A DNA stretch of 64,000 nucleotides from NCBI GenBank assembly GCA_963746275.1, contig CAVVAX010000046.1:1-64000 (forward strand), in the 5' to 3' direction. Of this stretch, positions 63,921 to 64,000 are shown piece after piece. This stretch comes from JAEULH01 sp963746275. Its GTDB lineage: Bacteria; Pseudomonadota; Alphaproteobacteria; Rhodospirillales; Defluviicoccaceae. Made by a program: the position numbers and the translations under genes. Within the stretch, counting starts at the first letter, position 1; every line of letters begins with the position of its first letter. The notes under the pieces are model-generated. The model was given only the letters and a program-made list of their open reading frames with translations, searched no databases and had not been told where the DNA came from.

Positions 63921-64000
63921 TGCGTTCGGACCCCCGTGCTGGACCCGGACATAATGCCCCATAAGGGGCATAAACGGCCAGGAAAAGGACATTCCGACCC

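Overview
This is a GC-rich chromosomal window from an alphaproteobacterium. Evidence for that placement is a gene for the NDUFA12-type complex I accessory subunit, the order aroQ-accB-accC-aat next to a DUF2155 gene, NDUFA12 and two MlaD-like genes, a fused ThiS-ThiG, TadE-type pilus genes and an alphaproteobacterial NifA/NifB pair. The order Rhodospirillales is a reasonable inference; a Defluviicoccus-like glycogen-storing diazotroph would fit the PPi-type phosphofructokinase, GH57 and GH65 enzymes and nif genes, but the sequence alone does not prove it. The sequence carries many single-base indels. They hit genes that must normally work, such as accC, so most frameshifts are probably sequencing or assembly errors. 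In-frame nonsense changes and structural chimeras are less easily explained that way.

Layout. 1-6.3 kb: the end of a UDP-GlcNAc 2-epimerase, tRNA-Gly, a cNMP-binding/thioredoxin-reductase-like fusion, a prolyl-tRNA editing protein, a thioredoxin-TPR co-chaperone, a Lon-N-domain protein, Trm112, DUF971, and an in-frame chimera of a polysaccharide export protein with the C-terminal half of a UDP-ManNAc dehydrogenase. 6.5-20.6 kb: a PfpI-like protein, a lower-GC anti-phage dCTP deaminase interrupted by one amber codon, an FAH-family enzyme, two TadE-like proteins, a patatin, a broken GH57 gene, a DUF2254 membrane protein and two tandem lipoprotein hydrolases. 21-28 kb: a retropepsin-like protein, PPi-dependent phosphofructokinase, an isochorismatase-like hydrolase, MeaB, an orphan ThsA-like SIR2-SLOG protein, SRAP and a redoxin.

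28-45 kb: a lower-GC methyltransferase-like gene, a penicillin-acylase-family gene, PEBP, dodecin, Hsp20 with a candidate ROSE thermometer, a carbohydrate block (GT4, beta-phosphoglucomutase-like, GH65), a second lower-GC methyltransferase, an SDR, MsrB, and the transglutaminase/alpha-E/ATP-grasp operon. 45-52 kb: ThiS-ThiG, aroQ-accB-accC-aat, DUF2155, a methyltransferase, two MlaD-like genes and NDUFA12. 52-57.5 kb: a nif segment of nifA, nifB, a ferredoxin, nifT and a ferritin-like protein. Two NifA upstream activating sequences and a sigma-54 promoter are readable upstream of nifB, and a sigma-54 promoter lies upstream of nifA. 57.7-64 kb: an RTX protein, an IS/acylase scar, a GH3-family protein and a DUF3772/MscS channel.

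The most notable items are the two defence-type genes (dCTP deaminase and ThsA-like), the Wza-WecC chimera, the nif regulatory architecture with an altered cysteine in NifA, the duplicated acylase tail beside an IS remnant, and a dispersed double-hairpin repeat family. No CRISPR array, prophage or rRNA operon was found. I found no clear undescribed system; the orphan ThsA is the closest candidate.
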